From assembly GCF_034387475.1 (NCBI RefSeq), contig NZ_JAXCIL010000001.1:2976001-3040000 (forward strand): 64,000 bases of DNA, in the 5' to 3' direction. The notes under the pieces were generated by a model that worked only from the letters and a program-made list of their open reading frames with translations, made no database searches and had not been told where the DNA came from. The stretch comes from Pseudomonas sp. Teo4 (lineage in GTDB: Bacteria > Pseudomonadota > Gammaproteobacteria > Pseudomonadales > Pseudomonadaceae). Both the position numbers and the translations under genes were made by a program. This document shows positions 62,201 to 64,000 of the stretch, one piece after another (positions within the stretch are counted from its first letter, which is position 1; the number at the start of each line of letters is the position of its first letter).

Positions 62201-64000
62201 GCGGTGCTCGCCTGGCCCTGCGAGTACCAGCTGGCACCCGGTGACCAGCGGCCAGAAGCACTCCCACACCGACACGTCGAAGCTGATCGGCGCCTTTTGC
62301 ATCAGCACGTCGCTGTCGTTCAGTGCGTAGGTGGCCTGCATCCAGCCCAGGCGTTCGGCCAGGGCCGCGTGGGTGTTGCCGACGCCCTTGGGCTGGCCGG
62401 TGGAGCCGGAGGTGTAGATCACATAGGCGAGGTTGTCGCCATCCAGGTGCAGGCCGGGGGCCTGGCTAGGCCAGCTGTCCAGGTGCAGCTGGTCCAGGGC
62501 GATGGCGCTGACGCCTTCGACCTGGGGCAGTTTGTCGAGCAGGCCGCTGTGGCTCAGCAGCAGGCCGGCCTTGCAGTCTTCGAGCATGTAGGCCAGGCGT
62601 TCGGCCGGGTAGTCGACGTCCAGCGGCACGTAGGCGCCGCCGGCCTTGAGGATGGCCAACAGGCCGATCAACAGTTGTGGCGAACGCTCTACGGCGATGG
62701 CAACGCAGGTGTCGGGGCCGACGCCCTTGTCACGCAGGTAGTGGGCCAGGCGGTTGGCTTGCTGGTGCAGCTCGGCGTAGTCGAGGCTGCCGCCCTCCCA
62801 CACCAGCGCGGTGCGTTGCGGGGTCAGCCGTGCCTGTTCGTTGAGTTGCTCGACCAGCAGGCGCTGCGGCGTCGGAGCCGGTGCCTGGCCCCAGCTCAGC
62901 AATTGCGCACGGGCGGGTTCATCCAGCAGTTGGACCTCACCCAAAGCTAGCTGCGGCTGGGCGCAGACCTGCTCAAGCAGCGCCAGCAGGTGGTGAGCCA
63001 GACGCTTCACTGTACTGGCTTCGAACAGCTCGGCGGCGTAGTCGAAGGCCAGGCTCAGGCGGCCCTGGTGGTCTTCTTCGCTGTGCAGCTGCAGGTCGAA
63101 CTTGGCTTCGCGGCTGTGCCACGGCAGTTCTTCGGCCAGCAGGCCGGGCAAGCGGCGCAGGGCCGACAGGTCGCGCTGCTGGTGGTTGAACATGACCTGG
63201 AACAGGCCTTGCTCACGCGCCTCAGGCAGGGCTTCGAGCAGTTGTTCGAACGGCAGGTCCTGGTTCGCCTGGGCTTCAAGGGTGGCCTGGCGCACCTGTG
63301 CCAGCAATTGCTGGAACGGCAGGCGGCCATCGAGCTGCGCACGCAGCACCTGGGTGTTGATGAAGAAGCCGACCATGCCTTGGGTTTCCAGGCGTGGGCG
63401 GTTGGCATTGGGCACGCCGACGCGCAAGTCGCCTTGGCCGCTGTAGCGGTGCAGCAGGCCTTGCCAGGCGGCCAGCAGGACCATGAACAGGCTCGCCTGT
63501 TGCTCGCGGGCCAGTGCCTTGATGGTGTCGCCCAGCTTGGCGGGCACTTTCAGGCTGAAGCGCGCGGCACGTTGGTCGCGTTGGTTGGCACGCGGATGAT
63601 CGGTGCACAGGTCGAGCACGGGCAGTTCATCGCCCAGTTTGTTCTTCCAGTAGGCCAGTTGGCGTTCGGCCTCCCCGTCCGCCAGCCACTGCCGTTGCCA
63701 GCTGCCGTAGTCGGCATAGCCCAGCGACAACGCTGCCAGGTTGGCCTCCAGGCCTTGGCAGCGCGCGGCATACAACTTGGCGAACTCATCGAGCAGGATG
63801 TTCAGCGACCAGCCGTCGGCGATGATGTGGTGCAGGGTCACCCACAGCTGGTGGTCTTCGTCATCCAGGCGCACCAGAGTCACGCGCAGCAGCGGGCCGC
63901 AGGCCAGGTCGAAGGGCCGCTGAGCTTCCTCTTCGCGTCGTGCCGCCACCTCGGCGGGGGACTGGCCTTCGAGGTCCAGGTGACTCAGGTTGAAAGGCTG
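53282..64000 (-). CDS. pvdL: PvdL, chromophore peptide synthetase, N-terminus missing
   Basis: The frame is open to the right edge, so at least 3572 residues are encoded here. Visible order: C-A-T, C-A-T-E, C-A-T, with motifs at bases about 63810 (HHIIADG), 62400 (A core), 61260 (LGGHSL), 60680 (HHIVTEG), 59230 (A core), 58050 (LGGDSI), 57510 (HHLVVDG of E), 56100 (HHILIDA), 54640 (A core) and 53475 (LGGHSL). This is PvdL without its acyl-ligase-T start. The last pocket reads DIWELTADD(K), the diaminobutyrate code, which fixes the identity. By position the first two modules use Glu and Tyr, the latter epimerised. PvdL makes the acylated Glu-D-Tyr-Dab part shared by all pyoverdines. The promoter lies outside the window. 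Confidence 0.94.
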   Translation of the reverse strand, partial: QPFNLSHLDLEGQSPAEVAARREEEAQRPFDLACGPLLRVTLVRLDDEDHQLWVTLHHIIADGWSLNILLDEFAKLYAARCQGLEANLAALSLGYADYGSWQRQWLADGEAERQLAYWKNKLGDELPVLDLCTDHPRANQRDQRAARFSLKVPAKLGDTIKALAREQQASLFMVLLAAWQGLLHRYSGQGDLRVGVPNANRPRLETQGMVGFFINTQVLRAQLDGRLPFQQLLAQVRQATLEAQANQDLPFEQLLEALPEAREQGLFQVMFNHQQRDLSALRRLPGLLAEELPWHSREAKFDLQLHSEEDHQGRLSLAFDYAAELFEASTVKRLAHHLLALLEQVCAQPQLALGEVQLLDEPARAQLLSWGQAPAPTPQRLLVEQLNEQARLTPQRTALVWEGGSLDYAELHQQANRLAHYLRDKGVGPDTCVAIAVERSPQLLIGLLAILKAGGAYVPLDVDYPAERLAYMLEDCKAGLLLSHSGLLDKLPQVEGVSAIALDQLHLDSWPSQAPGLHLDGDNLAYVIYTSGSTGQPKGVGNTHAALAERLGWMQATYALNDSDVLMQKAPISFDVSVWECFWPLVTGCQLVLAGPGEHRDPQRIAALVQQHGVTTLHFVPPLLQVFVQEPLTANCTSLRRVFSGGEALSANLRDRVLQLLPQVQLHNRYGPTETAINVTHWHCQATDGERSPIGRPLGNVLCRVLDDELELTAPGVAGELYLGGVGLARGYLGRPGLTAERFVPQADGNGERLYRSGDRARWQVQVEALEYLGRLDQQVKVRGFRVEPEEVQACLLSQPGVDQALVLIHKDAVGAQLVGYYSGTAQPDGLAAALAEQLPAYMVPAQLIALAHMPLGPSGKVDRKALPAPVWQQREHVEPQTPLQQEVAAIWREVLNLPQIGLQDDFFALGGHSLLATQIVSRTRQACDVELPLKVLFEASELGAFCAEIARIREAGERNLQGEIARVDRRQAVPLSYSQQRMWFLWQMEPDSPAYNVGGMARLRGTLHVEAFERALQALIVRHETLRTTFPSIDGVPYQCVAEHSGLQLDWQDFSALPADARQQRLQQLADDQAHQPFDLERGPLLRACLAKTEEREHFFVLTLHHIVTEGWAMDIFARELGELYEAFVDERESPLAPLPVQYLDYSVWQRQWLEGGEGARQLAYWKARLGDEHPVLALPSDRPRPAVQSHRGELYRFDLDPALVARVHAFNSQRGLTLFMTMTATLAALLHRYSGQRDLRIGAPVANRIRPESEGLIGAFLNTQVLRCELDGQMTAAALLDQVRQAAIEGQSHQDLPFDQLVEALQPPRSSAYNPLFQVMCNVQRWAFQQSRELAGMQVDYLVNDASATKFDLYLEVTDLDGRLGCCLTYSRDLFDEPRIARMAEHWQQLLVGLLDDPQQRLCELPMLSNAEQQVLVGQLQGEHDYELNQTIHGLFAAQAASTPQALALTFAGQHLSYAELDQQANRLARALRERGVGPQVRVGLALERSLEMVVGLLAILKAGGAYVPLDPEYPLDRLHYMIEDSRIGLLLSQRALLDALGELPDGVARWSLEDDAASLSAYSDAPLDNLNLPQHQAYLIYTSGSTGKPKGVVVSHGEIAMHCQAVIAAFGMRSDDCELHFYSINFDAASERLLVPLLCGARVVLRAQGQWGAEDICQLVREQQVSVLGFTPSYGSQLAQYLAGQGEQLPVRLVITGGEALTGEHLQRIRQAFAPEQFFNAYGPTETVVMPLACLSPQTLPADAGSVPIGRVIGARTAYILDEDLALLPQGGIGELYVGGAGLAQGYHDRPGLSAERFVADPFSHEGGRLYRTGDLVRLRADGLVEYIGRADQQVKIRGFRIELGEIESRLQEHADVDEAVVLALDLPGGKQLVGYLVCKQATAGAEAQASLREAVKADARQHLPDYMVPAHLVLLDSLPLMGNGKLDRRALPLPDLEQAQQHYLAPSNEVEAQLAQVWCEVLNASRVGVQDNFFELGGDSILSIQVVSRARQLGLQFTPRDLFQHQTIQTLAAVVSRSEAPSDIEQGLRQGRTGLTPIQHWFFDSEVAQPQHWNQAVLLEARQALDSSALERALAELVEHHDSLRLRFSQANGRWQAEYAALATQQLLWTATVSDFDDCQALYTDVQRSLDLQQGPLLRALLVSDGQGAQRLLLAIHHLVVDGVSWRVLLEDLQALYRGQSLAAKTHAMGDWAARLANYAGSDSLRDELNWWHGQLGNVRHELPCDHPQGGNLHRHAHTLAIGLDVEQTRRLLQQAPAAYHTQVNDLLLTALARTLCRWSGDETVLVQLEGHGRDGLFEDMDLTRSVGWFTNAYPLSLTPAVGEDDSSRAASIKRIKEQLRQVPHKGQGYGVLRYLADDAGRERMAALPQARITFNYLGQFDQQFDAAALFQPLDTPAGLAHDLDAPLPNWLSVDGQVYGGALQLRWTYSTERYDEQTIAHLAEAYRQELLALVAHCLVDGNGSFTPSDFPLAHLTQEQIDALPVPAADIEDVYPLTPMQEGLLLHTLLEPGTGIYYMQDRYRINSAVDPERFAQAWQAVVARHEALRASFSWNAGEAMLQIIHKPGKTPVDYQDWRGLDDAAQEARLQALHKQEREAGFELLREAPFHLRLVRVADERYWFMMSNHHILIDAWCRSLLMNDFFELYQALGEGRQAQLPVPPRYRDYIGWLQRQDLDEARAWWQSNLAGFERATAIPSDRPLRHDHAGDGMVVGDCYTRLEVSEGVRLRELAQAHQLTVNTFAQAAWALVLARYSGERDVAFGVTVAGRPVSMPQMQRTVGLFINSIALRVQLPEAGQRRSVRQWLQGLLERNMELREYEYLPLVAIQECSELPKGQPLFNSLFVFENAPVETAVLDHAQHLNASSDSGRTHTNFPLTAVCYPGDDLGLHLSFDQRYFDYPTVERLLAEFKRLLLALVEGFEGEVSELPLLGADEQRFLLEDCNRTERAYALEQSYVELFEAQVAAHPERTVARCLEASYDYAGLNLAANRLGHALVAAGVAIDQSVALLAERSLPLLGMIVGSFKAGAGYLPLDPGLPATRLQRIVELSRTPVLVCSAACAEQARQLLDELGGVTRPKLLVWEEVQASNIASHNPGLYSGPDNLAYVIYTSGSTGLPKGVMVEQRGMLNNQLSKVPYLALSEQDVIAQTASQSFDISVWQFLAAPLFGAKVEIVPNAIAHDPQGLLAHVQATGITVLESVPSLIQGMLANDHQALDGLRWMLPTGEAMPPELAAQWLQRYPAIGLVNAYGPAECSDDVAFFRVDVDSTRGSYLPIGTPTDNNRLYLFGEDQALVPLGAVGELCVAGTGVGRGYVSDPVRTALAFIPHPYGAPGERLYRTGDLARQRPDGVFEYVGRIDHQVKIRGYRIELGEIEARLHEQAEIRDAAVGVQEGVNGKHLVGYLVAHQGVVADAALLEQVKQRLRSELPEYMVPLHWGWFDSLPHNANGKLDRKALPAIDIGGQHSQAYVAPRNDLEETLAGIWADVLKAERVGVLDNFFELGGHSLLATQIASRVQKQLQLNVPLRAMFECSTVEELAEYVRGLQDSALDEDKVDRLSDLMAELEGL

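Overview
The window is the core of a pyoverdine (siderophore) locus from a fluorescent Pseudomonas, most likely of the P. putida group. Three things support this. The gene order opmQ-pvdP / pvdM-pvdN-pvdO / pvdE-fpvA / esterase / peptide synthetases / pvdH matches, as I recall it, the P. putida layout. The REP elements carry the P. putida core GCGGGTAAACCCGC. The coding DNA is GC-rich with Pseudomonas codon use. The left edge cuts the outer-membrane efflux gene opmQ and the right edge cuts the 5' end of pvdL.

Region 1 (1-8250) holds export and periplasmic maturation: opmQ (end only), the tyrosinase pvdP divergent from pvdM-pvdN-pvdO, and the inner-membrane exporter pvdE. Region 2 (8356-11923) holds the receptor fpvA and a convergent HSL-type esterase. 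Region 3 (11988-41563) is a minus-strand run of four peptide synthetase genes with 8-bp or ~4-bp overlaps or short gaps, evidently one operon, ending in the only thioesterase. Region 4 (41732-44340) holds a siderophore-interacting flavoprotein transcribed away from the operon and pvdH, which makes the diaminobutyrate used by PvdL. Region 5 (44559-52920) holds an OmpR/QseC-type two-component pair and a dsbD-tlpA-dsbG thiol-redox operon. Between them sits an AT-richer Ntox15-type toxin gene with two tandem immunity genes. Region 6 (53282-64000) is pvdL without its N-terminal acyl-ligase part.

Assembly logic read from the domains: PvdL builds acyl-Glu-D-Tyr-Dab. The operon then reads as C-A-T-E / C-A(Ser)-T, then C-A(Ser)-T, then C-A(Gly)-T / C-A(Asp)-T, then C-A-T-E / C-A(Ser)-T / C-A-T-TE. 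This predicts an eight-residue side peptide: D-[basic residue, Lys or Orn-like]-Ser-Ser-Gly-Asp-D-[OHOrn-type]-Ser-[OHOrn-type, probably cyclised]. PvdE moves the precursor to the periplasm. PvdM and PvdP oxidise and PvdO finishes the chromophore. PvdN converts the Glu side chain. OpmQ with PvdRT exports or recycles, and FpvA takes up ferripyoverdine.

PvdS-type promoters (TAAAT-N16-CGT) stand before pvdP, pvdM, pvdE, the siderophore-interacting gene and pvdH, with a degenerate one before the synthetase operon. Not seen in the window: pvdA, pvdF or another hydroxyornithine acylase, pvdQ, pvdS, fpvI/fpvR, an aspartate beta-hydroxylase, tRNA or rRNA genes, insertion sequences and CRISPR arrays.
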